Origin: Pseudisothecium myosuroides
Taxonomy: Eukaryota; Streptophyta; Bryopsida; Hypnales; Lembophyllaceae
DNA: 64,000 bases
Direction: 5' to 3'
NCBI GenBank assembly: GCA_951799445.1
Contig: OX637293.1
Coordinates: 20,584,001 to 20,648,000 of the forward strand
Below are positions 53,070-64,000 of this stretch, in pieces (within the stretch, counting starts at the first letter, position 1; the number at the start of each line of letters is the position of its first letter). A model generated the notes under the pieces. That model was not told the origin of the DNA. It saw nothing but the letters and a program-made list of their open reading frames with translations, and searched no databases. The translations under genes were made by a program, and so were the position numbers.

Positions 53070-55000
53070 ATGGGAGATCCTGGGAACAAGCTTGAGGGCA
53101 GCTCTGCCTCAATAGATGACAGCTGCCCTTGGACCGATATCTGTGCATCGAACACACAACAAGCTTCTCTGAACAAAGAACATCTTGGCTTCTTAAATAA
53201 ATATGACCGCTCTATGGTGAGCGTGGGTCGTAAAATTGGGGAAGGGGGTCAAGGCTGTGTCTACGAAGCCAAGCTCCATATGCCGTACTCCTTCAAGCCT
53301 ATTCCGGTGGTTGTGAAGAAGTTCAAGCCCTTTGTTGGGGTTTCACAGGGTCATTTTCCTCGTGAGATGTTTTCTTTGAAGAGATATAATCTTTGCGTAC
53401 CACATGGAGTTTTCTTTCAGAGGGGGACTCCTTATGTATGGTCATGAGACGGTTCTCTTGTGACTTGCGTGCTGCCATTGACTCTCGTACAGAAGCTTTG
53501 CGAGATGAAGTGTTTGGTATACGTGGTCCACCCTTTACAGAAGAGGATGGAAGATTTATCATTTTGCAGCTTGCATTGGGCTTGAAATCCCTTCATGAAT
53601 GTGGTGTCTATCACGGAGATGTGAAGGCTGCCAACATTCTGGTAAAGACCTATGGAAAGAATTATGGACACATCGCACACCTTGCCATTGCTGACTTTGA
53701 AAGATCGGAAGGTGTTGTGGGCACCGCATTTTGGCGAGCTCCTGAAGTTCTCCGATCATTGATCACAAGGATTCCCCTTTCCAAGGAGGAGTGGCTTTTG
53801 GCAGATGTTTATAGTTTTGGAATGGTGTGCTATGAAGTTTTGACTGGAATGATTCCATTTGATGGCCATCCACTTTCCAATTATGATTTGGTTTTGAATG
53901 GCAGAAGGCCAAAGCTTCCGGATCAAGTTCTGCAATATTGGAGAGACTTGATAATGAGTTGTTGGCATATGGATCCACATTCTCGACCTAATTGGATTGA
54001 CATTATTGAAGCCCTTGCGCAACATGGTGATGTCCCTATGACTGACAAATTTAGGAGTTATATTAACAATGTGGTAAGTGTGGAATCATTATCATTTCAA
54101 TCACTCATTCACGAGTTGAAGCAATTGGTTCGAGATCTAACATTACTTCATGAAAGTGATTCCAAGAGCTTCAAAAGGGAATTCTTGCCATACTATTGGG
54201 CATCCGAGTTTATTGCAACTGCCGAAGAATATGCATCAAAGTTTGAGGTTGATTCATTTCCAAAAAGCCCACTGATGTGCAATGTTCAAGAATTCTTGGA
54301 AAAGGCTAAGCTATTTTACTTATTGAGATTTCAATGGTATGGAGCTGGTTTTGGCTATTTGACATTTCTCGATCGAGTTTTGAAGTAGCAATTGGATATG
54401 CTTGCTTCTAAAGGAGAAACTATACTTCGTAGGGACAAGTTGCAAGGAATGGTAGCAACCATTGCTCAAAAAGCATCTCAAGAATTCGAGAGCATGGAAT
54501 TCACAGAGGAATTTGAAATTGGAACGTCATTGACCAACAAGCTATTATTTTTCCATGATCTTGTCATGTGGGTTTTGTGGTATGAGCATGCGACATGTGG
54601 ATGGGAACAAGTGTTTATGATAAAATGTTTAGTACCTACTCATGCGAGTTGGAATTCCATTATATATGCCTTTGGTATGTTTTGTTGCTTGATACTGAAC
54701 ACATATATCTATGTCTTGGCAATGATTACATATGAACCCATTTTGTTGGGTTTGCAATATGGATTGTACAAGACCAAGGGTTGTGATAATATTCTATACC
54801 GATCTTTTGGTGAAAGGATTTGTAGGTTTCAATGAGCGTAGATGAACTTTACAAGATATAAGGTAGTTAGTATTATCCTAAGTTTTTCTTTTGTTAGTCT
54901 TCTTACAATCTATGGGTGGAGAGGCATTTTAGGTTGGATACTATTTCCATGTGTAATCATAAATACTCCCTATTGGCAACAACCTATACTAGTAGAGTGA
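53070..55000 (+). pseudogene. Kinase-like gene P3 (type B), multiply broken
   Basis: Collinear with P2 over the full length, with the ATG at 53070. Lesions, by comparison with P1 and P2: two extra bases near 53420 (TTTCAGAGG against TTCGAGG) shift the frame; a GAG-type codon is TAG at 54386-54388; and two further stops lie at 54833-54840 (TGA where P1 and P2 have CGA, and TAG where they have TGG). The rest of the last hydrophobic region reads on in frame to a TGA at 54998-55000. Kinase motifs remain readable: GEGGQGCVYEA, YHGDVKAANIL (HGD, as in P2), ADFERSEG and FWRAPEV. The probable helix-C Glu is present (PREM). Nothing suggests a functional product. Confidence 0.85.
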
Positions 55001-55790
55001 ATAGATGAGGTAGAACTGCTTATCACCATATAGATTTGCTATCTAAGTACTTTAGAGAAGATGTTTGTCAGCTCCCATATTTTTCAAAGATTGAAAAGCT
55101 TGAGAAAATTCATTTGCAAAAAGAATGAAGAGATTTTGACAAGTGAATTTTCTATGATTTTTCAAAGGTGAAATGTTAAAGCATGAATAGACCCTTGTTA
55201 AAGCATAGGTTGACATGTTCACTCTCCAAGTGCATTGTCATCATGATAAAGGGTATTTAAGATAGTGGTAGTGGGTGGGCCACTGATGCAAATGGGAAGG
55301 ACCTGTAGATGGTGAAATTGGGTGGATGGTGATAATGGACAGTTCTGTTGTAAATGTCTTTCATTTTCGATCAAGTTGTTATGATTCAACTTAGTCATTT
55401 CTTGAAGTGGAGTTGTGGCACATATGTTGATTTAGTTATTTAATTTTCATTGGAGGACTAAAGATTGTCCTTGTTTTTGTTGCTTGGAAGACAGTTGATT
55501 TATCACATTTTATTGCATGATCTTGTACAACCAAGAAAATTAGTTTGAAGGGTATCCAATTTGATTTTCATACAATTTGATACAATTTGGAAATGCATTG
55601 TCAAAGAAGACCATTGCAATTGCTATAATATTTTGACTTTTTATAGAAGATTTTTCCTGATTTCTGTCTCATTGTTGAGCTTCTTTTATATCATGAAGGT
55701 TTTGTTTTGGACGAATTCAACCTATAATGTCGTTTTCAGCGTTTCAAGGTTAGAACATAGTTCTCGCAAACTTTTAAAAAATTCAATATT
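55001..55790 (+). other. 3' flank of kinase P3 with a ~340-bp unit-specific insertion
   Basis: The flank shared with P1 and P2 (GTTGTTATGATTCAACTTAG) resumes at about 55374. Between GAATAGATGA (55005) and about 55350 lies sequence absent from the other two units. No gene and no terminal repeats were recognised in the insertion. Confidence 0.55.
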
Positions 55791-56290
55791 TCTTATTGTT
55801 GGGCAGCAGTTGCACTACCTAAACCATCTAAACCAGATTGTTTAGTACCGAATGAAGAAGGGCCATCGGTCTGGGTTCCTGCCATTGCATCATTGAGACT
55901 TGTGGTGTCAGCTTCAGAATCCTGCGTTGGGATTCTGGGATCTACGACCTCCTGTGTTCCTGCAACATCGATCAATCGGCTCATGCTAGTGTTACCCTAA
56001 ACCCTAAACCTTAACCTTAACCTTCCATTTCCATCGTACTTGTGATACGAGGTGCACGTTTTTTGGATCAGGGGCGTTTCCAACTTTGGCTTCCACTTCC
56101 GAACCACACAGGGAATACCCGGCTCATGAAACATTGATCGGTTTGCAATTTGCTGATGCGGTTCTAGTGCCTCACCAGCAATTTGTCAGATGTCCAGCAA
56201 GATTTGTGACTCTGCACACTGTTTGTGGAATCGAATTCGAGTTCTTTCGGGTTCCATATTCATGAATGAAAGTCTGCACAATTTTGCAAG
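55791..56290 (+). pseudogene. Type A kinase N-terminal relic, unit 3
   Basis: Matches the relics at 24.9 and 44.9 kb: the CATCGGTCTGGGTTCCTGCC block, CCCGGCTCATGAAACATTGA and the FADAV...HQQF-coding block (about 56140-56195). The reading frame is lost in several places. A CCCTAAACCCTAAACC telo-box-like run is at about 55994-56010. Confidence 0.6.
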
Positions 56291-56349
56291 AGTGAGTGTG
56301 TTAGATTCCCGGGTTAGATTATTTAATTTATCACAGAAGTCGCCCTCGG

Positions 56350-59187
56350 GACTAGGATAGTTCAGAATTGTTTTGCAAAGGTCAGTGCTGTGCACCTGGA
56401 CACCTGAGTTGATCTACAGCTCAAACATGCAAAGTAGTTTCGAGATGAGATGGATTCCGACAGGTGACAGTCTTTGTTAATCGAAGTTCCATTTTCCGAG
56501 GTTGCCAAGTCCAAGTACCTCTCGTTTCAAATTAGTAATTTAAAGTTCGGCAATTTCATATATCATGGATCTCTATTGTTGTCTGCGATTTATATTCCTC
56601 AATCCGGCCATAGATTGTGACTATTTTAATTTCCAGAGTTGGGCTTGAAGATGTCTTGAAGTGCAAACAACCGGGTCTACAGTATGCGACATGTTTTTGA
56701 CAATTTAAGCATTTTAGCATGTGTCTGATTGAATGATGGTGGGGGGATAATTTTCTCTAGTTGGGGAATAGAAATAATGAAGGTTGCACTATTTTCTGCT
56801 AATTTTTCATCAAGTTTGGAATTAGTAGAAATTAAGGAAGTGTAGATTGCAATGTAAATTGCTCTCAAAGTATTGGTGAACCTATTTCCAAGAAGTGCAA
56901 AACTAAAAACTCAATCAAACCCCTCTTTGGAGATTCCATATTTTATTACTTAGAATATTGATAAGATAGAAATACTGATTTCCAATAGCCCCCCATAATG
57001 ACTTTGTAGGGGGACCTATTGTGGACAACAATTGCATGCACTATTCATTGAAAAAGATTCTCTTGTTTGTACCTTCTCGTCCACTCATCTCTCTTCCCTC
57101 CTTGCTTAGGGAAAAGTGCCAAAGCTAATCGTAATAGGTGAGTCTATAAGACCAAAATGGATCCAAATGAAAAATCTACATTTATATTGAATAAAATATT
57201 CATTCTTGGGAAAAAAAAGCCGTTTTTATTTTCTTTCATTCTTCCTCATCTTCATATTTGCACACGTTGAACTCAACAAATTTTCCATATCCTATAGGCT
57301 GAAATGCTTAAGTTATTGGAAATAGGTACATCTCCTTAGACCTTGCTAGCTTGTTATAAGAAGGGAAAAAAAAATCTAGAACCTATTCATCATCCACATC
57401 ATATTTCCCTCATTCACAGAAATAGGTTATCCTATCTTGCACAAATGGTTAGAAACAGGTCGTATATCTTAACTTTGTGGAGGTCTGAAGATGATTGCAA
57501 TGATTGTTTCATTTCTGAATTCTCTGGGGTAGATTCTACAAAAATCATCTAAAAGGTTTTGAAGGTGGTGCAAGGTAAGGCTAAATTGCATGTCAATGAT
57601 ACTCCCTCCATTCCAAAATGATCTTCTTGTTGCACTTTGTGACGTAGTAAATTAGTCATATTTGGCTTCTAATTGCTATTGGGACCAATAAAACAACTTC
57701 AAGTAGTAATCCCCCCTCAATCCATGCAATCATCAATCAAAAGAAAAATGAAATGACTGAAGGGGTCAATCAACATTGTTCGTTCTTATTTTATGCATCT
57801 CTTTTAGTATTGCCCTATGGAAGAAGATAAAGCTATAGGAGGTAGAACAAAGGTTTGTACATGGTCTTGGGCCCATATTAATTGCCCACAAAATGACAAC
57901 CTCACATTCAACAATCAGTAAGTGCCTACCAATGATCCTTTAAAATACCCAAATAATTCCACTTTTCAATATTCCAAAACTACACTTTGAAAAGGGCTCC
58001 AAAACTCAAAGTTTCTAGGATGATAAGAATGCATTGAACTCTACTTGCTATGCAGAACGGGTTTAAAAAACATTATTTTCAGCCTTAATCCGGAACATTT
58101 TGTCCAACAAGAAGATCATTTTGGGACAAAGGAAGTAATATTTAGTGTTGGAAATACAAGTTGTCTACAAACTTGCAAATGGGACCGATGCACAATGTCA
58201 ACCAAACTTTTGTATTTCCTCAATTTAGTTAAATTTTTTTGCAATTTGGCGCCCCCAAAATTGTGACATTTATTTATAAAAGTTCTCCAATTTCCTCTTT
58301 TGAAAGTTCTCTAATCAAGTGTATAGACAACATGATAAAATAGGAGGTCCATAAAGCACCCATGTAAGAGCTGAAACTAAATTTGAAAGGTGAAACTCCT
58401 TGAAATATTTTTCAATAAATTTTCCTTGAAAGATAAATGGAATTTGCATCTAACTAAAATTGTTTCATATTTTTTGGAGCTTTGTGAAATTAATTATGAG
58501 TTTTTGAAGTTGAAATGGCAAAGAGCTCTAAAATTGCCCACCTCCTCAAATGTGCACTATTTGTACATTGCTAGTACAATGAAAAAGCAACATGTAGTCA
58601 TGTACAAATAGTGTACATTTGAGGACGTGGGCAATTTCAGAGCGTAAGCACTTTAAAAAATGCCTATTTTAAATTTTTTAATATAAAGGACGTAAAGGAT
58701 ATGTAGAGTTTATTGTTGAAGATGATTGCATGTAGATTTCCATGCTTCTAAGAAGAAAACAACATGGCAATATTCTTGTACCATCTACTTGATTTTCTTT
58801 TCATAGGTGCAGGTGATAAACTTGCTATGGCCTCTATAAAAAAATTCTTCTATCTTGCTTCTAATTGAGTTGACTTTGGATTTTTTTTTTCTATTTTATG
58901 TAATTTTTTGATGTACTTCTAAGGATAGTATTATCAAGTTCTCATTATAATTCACATCTAAAATTTAAGAGTTATTTTATTTTCTTCACCAATTTTCCGT
59001 TTGGATATAAGATGCTCTCTACAATGCCCTTAAAAATGGCCAAATAATAATAATAATAATAATAATAAGAGTAACTTAATTATATGAGACCAATAAAAGA
59101 GACCAATCATAAATGAAAAGTCTCTTAGGGTAGTTCCACAAAGGTATACATTATGCCCTAATTGGATAAATGAGTGAACATGGTATA
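56350..59187. repeat. Segmental duplication, unit 3 copy (matches 25560-29700)
   Basis: Collinear with the downstream region of P1 and contains the empty site of the MITE pair: CAATTTAG-TTAA-ATTTTTTTGC at 58221-58240. It stops exactly at the TTAA of a MITE end at 59188. Short open frames (57343-57552, 58045-58266 and 58390-58611) carry no motifs. An AAT microsatellite is at 59043-59069. Confidence 0.85.
59043..59069. repeat. (AAT)n microsatellite
   Basis: About eight uninterrupted trinucleotide units. The equivalent place in unit 1 (about 29568) has AGGAAGAAGAAGAG instead. Confidence 0.95.
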
Positions 59188-59217
59188 TTAACCCCTAAAG
59201 GACTGTTGTCCCTTCGG
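59188..59217. mobile_element. MITE terminus cut by the retrotransposon
   Basis: TTAA at 59188-59191 is followed by CCCCTAAAGGACTGTTGTCC and then the LTR at 59218. This is the left end of a TTAA MITE with its remainder presumably beyond the retrotransposon. The last five bases before the LTR are TTCGG and would be the target duplication to look for on the other side. Confidence 0.7.
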
Positions 59218-59534
59218 TGTCATGATCGGCAATTCCACGGCCAATCCTCCGATCGGAATCTCATCACACAACCTTTAAATTCCATCTTCCTAACTCATTG
59301 AGATGCAAGACAAACATCAACTGGATTCATCACAATGCAAGCTACTTCACACACAGTGGATTGAATCATTCCGTTACATTATAAAATACCGCATAAGGAA
59401 TAAACTCCCCACACAAGCCTTACATAGCAAGGAAAGGATCCTACCTTCTATTGTAACCACCGTAACCGCTATGCCAAGTCTAGCCAAGTCTAACCGTCCA
59501 GTCCAGCTGTTACAACGGATAGGGACTTGTAACA
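59218..59534 (-). repeat. 3' LTR of a Ty3/gypsy element
   Basis: On the coding (minus) strand the LTR starts TGTTACAAGTCC and ends CATGACA, giving the usual TG...CA ends and a length of 317 bp. The purine run AAGGGGGGG immediately precedes it (59538-59546). The internal TATTTTATAA may be a TATA-like signal. Confidence 0.85.
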
Positions 59535-62500
59535 TTACCCCCCCTTATCGTCACTTGGCGCCTGAGGATGAAGCTTGTGAAACTCCGCGACAGCATCAGG
59601 GGCGTTCTCGAGATTTGCCGCTGGCTCCCATGAATTTTTTTCCGGGCCGTATCCCTTCCACGAAACCAGATAGTGTAGTTTTTTCCAACGACCAAAAAAT
59701 CTTGAATCCAGGATCTGGTGGACCTCGTATTCTAAGTCCCCATCGGGAGTGACAATTGGTGACGGGATTGTGGGACGTCGACCAATAATGGTGTCTTGAC
59801 AATATCGTTCAAGTAGCGACACGTGGAACACATCATGGATACGTAAAGTTTTTGGCAACTTCAGGCGGTAAACTATATCCGAGAGTTGAGATATTACTGG
59901 AAACGGTCCCAAGAATTTAGATGATAACTTTCTTGATGGTACGTTTGTGGCAATATTGTCATGTCGAAGAAGGACCCTATCCCCAACTTGAAAAGTTGGC
60001 TGCATTTTTACTCCCTTATCATAAATCTGTTTAGCTTGTTCACCTGCCATTTGAATCATAGTTTTTAATTCTTCATGGACTTGTTGTAAATGCCTCACCC
60101 TATCTTCAGCAGCTGGAACGGTGGATGAAGTCGGTGTCATAAAAGATAAAGATGGGTGATATCCGTATGTGGCGTAAAAAGGAGAGAAGCCCGTTGCTGA
60201 ATGGGAGGCATTATTATACACAAACTCCGCAAGAGGAAGTAGATCTGCCCAATCATCCTGGCGTCTTGTGGTAAACATCCTTAAAAATTGTTCAAGAACC
60301 TGGTTTACCCGCTCGGTTTGACCGTCTGCTTGCGGGTGAAAAGCAGTTGTTAGACATGGTTTAATGCGAAGTAGGTCAGATAATCTCCTCATAAATTTTG
60401 ATACAAATACCGGTCCGCGATCAGATATCACCTCGTCTGGTGTTCCATGATGCTTCCAAATATGGTGTAAATATAACGAAGCCGTCTCTTGCGAATCAAT
60501 AGTCTCATTTGTGGGAATAAAATGGCCGAGTTTTGTATTCTTGTCCACCACGACCATCACGGAGTCGTATCCGCTACTAATGGGTAACTTGACAATAAAA
60601 TCAGCAAAAATTCGTTTCCATTGTGCATGAGCAGCTGGAATGGGTTGCAAGAGTCCATAACGTGCATGATGCGTAGGCTTAGATCTTTGACAAATATCAC
60701 ACCCGTCAACGTAACGATGAACATATCGTCGAAGAGTAGGCCAATAAAAAGTTCGTGTGACCAATTCTAAAGTCTTGGCTCGTCCTTGATGTCCCGCAGC
60801 TGGGGCGTCATGTCTAGACCGTAGAATTTGCCTCTGAAGCTCCTCATCATCCGGTACATATATGCGGTCCTGGAAACGGAGAACCCCTTCACTGAAAGTG
60901 TATGCTTGGAGTCGGCGACGAATATCCCCCGAGATTTGATGCGAGTCTTTTCTAAAAAATTCAAGTATGGACTGGAGCATTGAATCTTCCTCAGTAGCAA
61001 CCTTTAAGCGTTTGAGAATGCGATCATCGGTCCACACTGGTTGACAAGATTCCAATGCTGCCAACCGTAAAAGGGGGCGTTCTTCTTGACTTCTTCCCTC
61101 CATGAGATCGACTTGCCTAGAAAGTGCATCCGCTCTCTCGTTCAATGAGCCCGGCCGATGCTGGATTTCAAAATCAAATGCCGACATAAATTCCGACCAT
61201 CGAGCTTGCCGTCGATTTAATTGCTTCGTAGTGAGAAAATATTCCAAGTTCTTATGATTGGAAATTACTTGAATGTGATGTGGGGATCCTTCCAAATACA
61301 CACGCCAATCTTGAAATGCTAAAACCACACTGAGAAGTTCTTTATCGTAAATATCATAGTTTTGTTCTGCAGGAGACATCTTCGAACTTCGATATGCACA
61401 TGGATGCAAGTAGCCGTCGTCCCCATACTGTGAAAGAATTGCAGCTGTTGCCATGTCAGACGCATCAATCTCAACAACAAACGGCCGTTCAAAGTTGGGA
61501 TGCATTAATACTGGTGCTTGAGTAAATTTAGATTGAAGATCCTTGAATGCGAGGTCCTCCTGGCCCGTCCATGCAAAATGTTGATTCTTTCGTGTCAATG
61601 CTATGAGAGGCATAGCGACCTTTGAATAATCAACTATAAATCTCCGGTAGAAATTTGCAAATCCAAGGAAGGCTTGAACTTCTTTCACCGAGTTCGGAAT
61701 TGGCCATTCTTGAATAGTTTGAACCTTATCACGACACATCTCAAGTCCCTTCGCTGAAATTGTCATTCCTAGGAATTCCACAGACTGACGATGAAACTTA
61801 CATTTTGATTCTTTAGCATAGAGTCCATGCTCTTGCAACCGCCGTAATACTTCTCTTACAATTTGACAATGTTCTTCCAAATTTTTCGAGAAAATAAGAA
61901 TATCGTCCAAATATATCACGACAGAAATATCTAAGAGATCACCAAAGATATCTTGCATATGAGATTGGAATTGAGCTGGGGCATTTGTTAATCTGAAAGG
62001 CATTACCAGGTATTCAAAGAGGCCGTAACGTGTCTTGAAAGCCGTTTTAAACTCGTGACCCAATGCCATGCGAACTTGATGGTAAGCTTGTCGTATATCC
62101 AACTTAGTAAATATTTTTGCTCCCACCAAACAATCGGTGAGCTCGGGGATCAAGGATAGAGGATAACGATTTTTTATTGTGACTTTATTTAGGTTACGAT
62201 AATCCACACATACCCTAATAGAACCATCCTTCTTTCTTGCGAATACTATGGGCGCCGAAACTGGAGATTTTGATCTTCGGATCCATCCCTTTCCCAAATT
62301 TTCTTCTAAATATTTTCGGAGCTCCTCCAGTTCCTTTGGAGACATTGGTCTTAAGCCCGTGTTACGTGGCTCTTGTCCTTCCTTAAATTCAATTTTCATA
62401 TCTGACGTGCCATGGTTTGGCAATTCATTTGAGGCATCCTCGCTAAAAGCCCCACGCAAGTCATTGTATTCAACTGGAATTGAAGTATCCAAAGGCTTAG

Positions 62501-62834
62501 GAATCCCAACCGTACTACTACGTTCCGAAATTTCTAAAACATAAATTTCCGCTTCTCTCGCAGATAACCGGAAAGCCGCGGCCGAGACGAAGGCATGCCG
62601 AGGTACCGTTAACTTCGAGGAAATTGAATCCGTTACTGCAGTGCCCTTGACCCGACCGCTGGCGCTTGCCTGTCCAGTAGCCGATCGTACTACCTTGCTG
62701 GCCCTTCCCTCCAGAACCCCATCCGTAATATCTTGAAACTTGCTGATTTCTTGTTCCTCTGGTGACTGGTAGAGTATGGGAAGACCGTGGATTGGCTTAG
62801 TCGGCTCCATCGTCGTTGCTCCCCGTTCCTCCAC
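59535..62834 (-). pseudogene. pol: Chromovirus Pol: RT, RNase H, integrase, chromodomain
   Basis: This long open frame (about 1,100 codons) is the Pol polyprotein of a Ty3/gypsy element. The reverse transcriptase (about 165-400) shows KLDIRQAYHQ and the catalytic YLDD near 308, but MPFRLTNAP has Arg where Gly is usual. RNase H follows (DASD near 454, YDKELL); its third acidic position is Asn (SNHKNLEYF). The integrase has a HHCC zinc finger, then DF (near 743), SDRGP (near 805) and HPQADGQTERVN (near 832). The chromodomain (about 1035-1090) has YLVSWKGYGPEKNSWEP. The stop codon (59535-59537) directly abuts the LTR, and the polypurine tract is coded by the last residues. Upstream, the same frame is cut by stops at 62838 and 63063. 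It probably copied RNA to DNA and inserted it when intact; it is inactive as read. Confidence 0.92.
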
Positions 62835-62837
62835 ACA

Positions 62838-63470
62838 TCATGGTTTAAGAACTTCAACAATTCTTTGGGATGGGCCCACCGGCTTCAATTCCGATGGCCC
62901 TATTTCCTTCACGATGTCCTTTTCTTCTGCTAAATTCGCCCCTTGATGACCAATGCAATTTTGATGGCAATAAGGAGAATCAAACAAAACCTCCCGCCGT
63001 GACCAACGAATCGTCGGATCATGGTAGATGAGCCATGGTGTACCCAAAATGCAAGCATATCGTCATGTATTGGTGATATCAACCAATAATGTTTCCTGAT
63101 GACTTCCAATGAGGAGCTCCACTTGGGCCTGGTGCGTGATCAAACCCGAATTAATCAACCGTCCATCAATTACCCGAACCTCTCTTGGCTTGACTTTAGG
63201 TCGTATAACAGCATTGCACTGCGCCGCAAATGTGGGGTGCATAAACAACCCTGTGGCTCCCGAATCTACCAAGGTGAGAGCTTCACAAGAATTGATCTTG
63301 GCATCCAATGCGAGATGCGCATCTGGATCTGTGGCCCGCAAATACAAGGGATCACCCACTCCCTCTTGGAATTTTTGCAATTTAGTGAAAACACCGTCTG
63401 GGAATAATTCTCCTCTCGGTATTGGTATCGTAGCTGCGGCACTCTGAACCGTGCCCGGGTACTGAACCAC
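62838..63470 (-). pseudogene. Chromovirus protease and linker, two in-frame stops
   Basis: In the same frame as Pol. It contains an aspartic protease with LVDSGAT (active-site Asp) and, beyond a TGA at 63063-63065, the continuation CILGTPWL typical of the end of this protease. A second TGA at 62838-62840 separates it from the reverse transcriptase frame. With these stops the Pol part could not be made as one polyprotein. The gag frame upstream is offset by one base and ends at 63476. Confidence 0.85.
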
Positions 63471-63475
63471 ATCGT

Positions 63476-64000
63476 TCAGTCCCGGGCTACACCTTTCCCG
63501 GAGACCGAGCTTCCCGATTCCGTTGTTGCTGCGATGGATAATGGTCGAGATGGATTTGTGGGGTACTTTGCACGTACATGACCAAGCTCCTCACAACCCC
63601 AACATCTGCCTTGACGTTGATATTCCAACCTCTCTGCCGCCATCTTTGCCAGAGCTGGAAGCCCGCTAACCGCTCCAAGTTCCATGGGTACTGGACCCGA
63701 AGTTACCGGATCCGGTTGAAATCTCCCAATTGGATCCCAAGAAGGAAAACTTGAAGTTTTCACATTAGAGGACTCCGCTGGTGACCGATGAGTTTGCTTC
63801 CGACTCCAAAGCCGTTCGTCAATACGGGAAGCCATCGCCATCCATTCATGCAATCGGCGCGGTTGAGTCTCGGCAGTAGCCACCGAGTCCAAAATCTCGT
63901 CCTTGAGGCCACCCCGGAACCGCGCTACGAGACTGGACTCATTCCAATCAATTTGAGAGGCATACTCGTTAAATGTAGATATATATGTTGCCACGGCCCC
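63476..64000 (-). pseudogene. gag: Chromovirus Gag, C-terminal part
   Basis: The frame is open from the window edge to a TGA at 63476-63478. It shows the end of a capsid-type helical region (ARFRGGLKDEILDSV), a polar linker and a CCHC zinc knuckle in which the last Cys is Tyr (CWGCEELGHVRAKY). Gag lies in a different frame from Pol; whether this is a natural frameshift site or decay cannot be told from one copy. The start of gag is outside the window. Confidence 0.85.

Larger units (their letters stand above)
59218..64000 (-). mobile_element. Ty3/gypsy LTR retrotransposon, chromovirus lineage, 3' part
   Basis: Domain order on the minus strand is gag end with zinc knuckle, protease, reverse transcriptase, RNase H, integrase, chromodomain, polypurine tract and 3' LTR. 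The chromodomain at the integrase C-terminus places it among chromoviruses. The element runs off the window at 64000, so the 5' LTR and primer-binding site are not visible. Two in-frame stops and several changed catalytic residues show it is decaying. It inserted about 26 bp into a MITE end. Confidence 0.93.

Noticed and set aside
55990..56020. Interstitial telomere (CCCTAAACCCTAAACC)
   Set aside because: Only two to three telomere-like words; similar telo-box words recur at the same place in each duplicated unit, so it is a small inherited motif, not a telomere scar.
62248..62544. Plus-strand frames opposite Pol (also 63099-63447)
   Set aside because: Antisense shadows of the retrotransposon coding sequence.

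Overview
The window looks like nuclear DNA of a land plant. The evidence is a very AT-rich, repeat-dense background, plant-type CACTA and Ty3/gypsy elements, AAACCCTAA telo-box words near gene starts, and expanded TKL-like protein kinase genes with GT-AG introns. A bryophyte such as a moss is my best guess, but nothing here fixes the species. Most of the 64 kb is mobile or repetitive DNA, and only a few intact protein-coding genes can be supported.

Layout. 1-5.4 kb: AT-rich, with a degenerate tandem repeat and one TTAA-flanked MITE. 5.4-8.9 kb: a non-autonomous CACTA-like transposon full of GACGTC/GACATC words. 9-15.2 kb: AT-rich DNA with MITE copies and about 24 dispersed copies of the palindrome-like word GACAATTTGTC. 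15.8-17.8 kb: a satellite whose 208-bp higher-order unit is made of two ~104-bp monomers. 17.9-19.7 kb: two genes on the minus strand, a trypsin-fold protein with its catalytic serine position changed and a small unknown protein whose 3' end lies in a MITE. 20.5-59 kb: a segmentally amplified protein-kinase cluster. 59.2-64 kb: the 3' part of a decaying Ty3/gypsy chromovirus on the minus strand.

Kinase cluster. Two kinase types recur. Type A has an N-terminal region with a FADAV..HQQF word followed by a kinase domain; it survives only as relics near 20.5, 24.9, 44.9-45.7 and 55.8 kb. Type B is a kinase-like domain followed by about 300 residues of unknown sequence ending in hydrophobic segments. 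It is present three times in the same orientation: P1 at 22.5 kb (late nonsense plus 1-bp insertion), P2 at 42.5 kb (intact, 646 residues) and P3 at 53.1 kb (heavily broken). Each has a conserved leader exon and a predicted 5'-UTR intron, and an orphan leader lies at 50.8 kb. Flanking DNA was duplicated too: about 25.6-29.7 kb matches 56.4-59.2 kb, and 46.9-47.9 kb matches 52.0-52.5 kb. The only intact copy, P2, lacks the HRD arginine, the DFG glycine and the probable helix-C glutamate, so it may be a membrane-anchored pseudokinase.

The duplicated segments also act as empty-site controls. They show that the MITEs beginning CCCCTAAAGGACC insert at TTAA and duplicate it, as piggyBac-type elements do. 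Other structures of note are a run of ~90-bp near-perfect palindromes (37.75-38.35 kb, plus one at 32.36 kb), a foldback with ~380-bp arms (38.7-39.6 kb), and a PIF/Harbinger-like element with a TAA duplication (33.1-35.0 kb). All comparisons were made by eye, so identities and boundaries are approximate.
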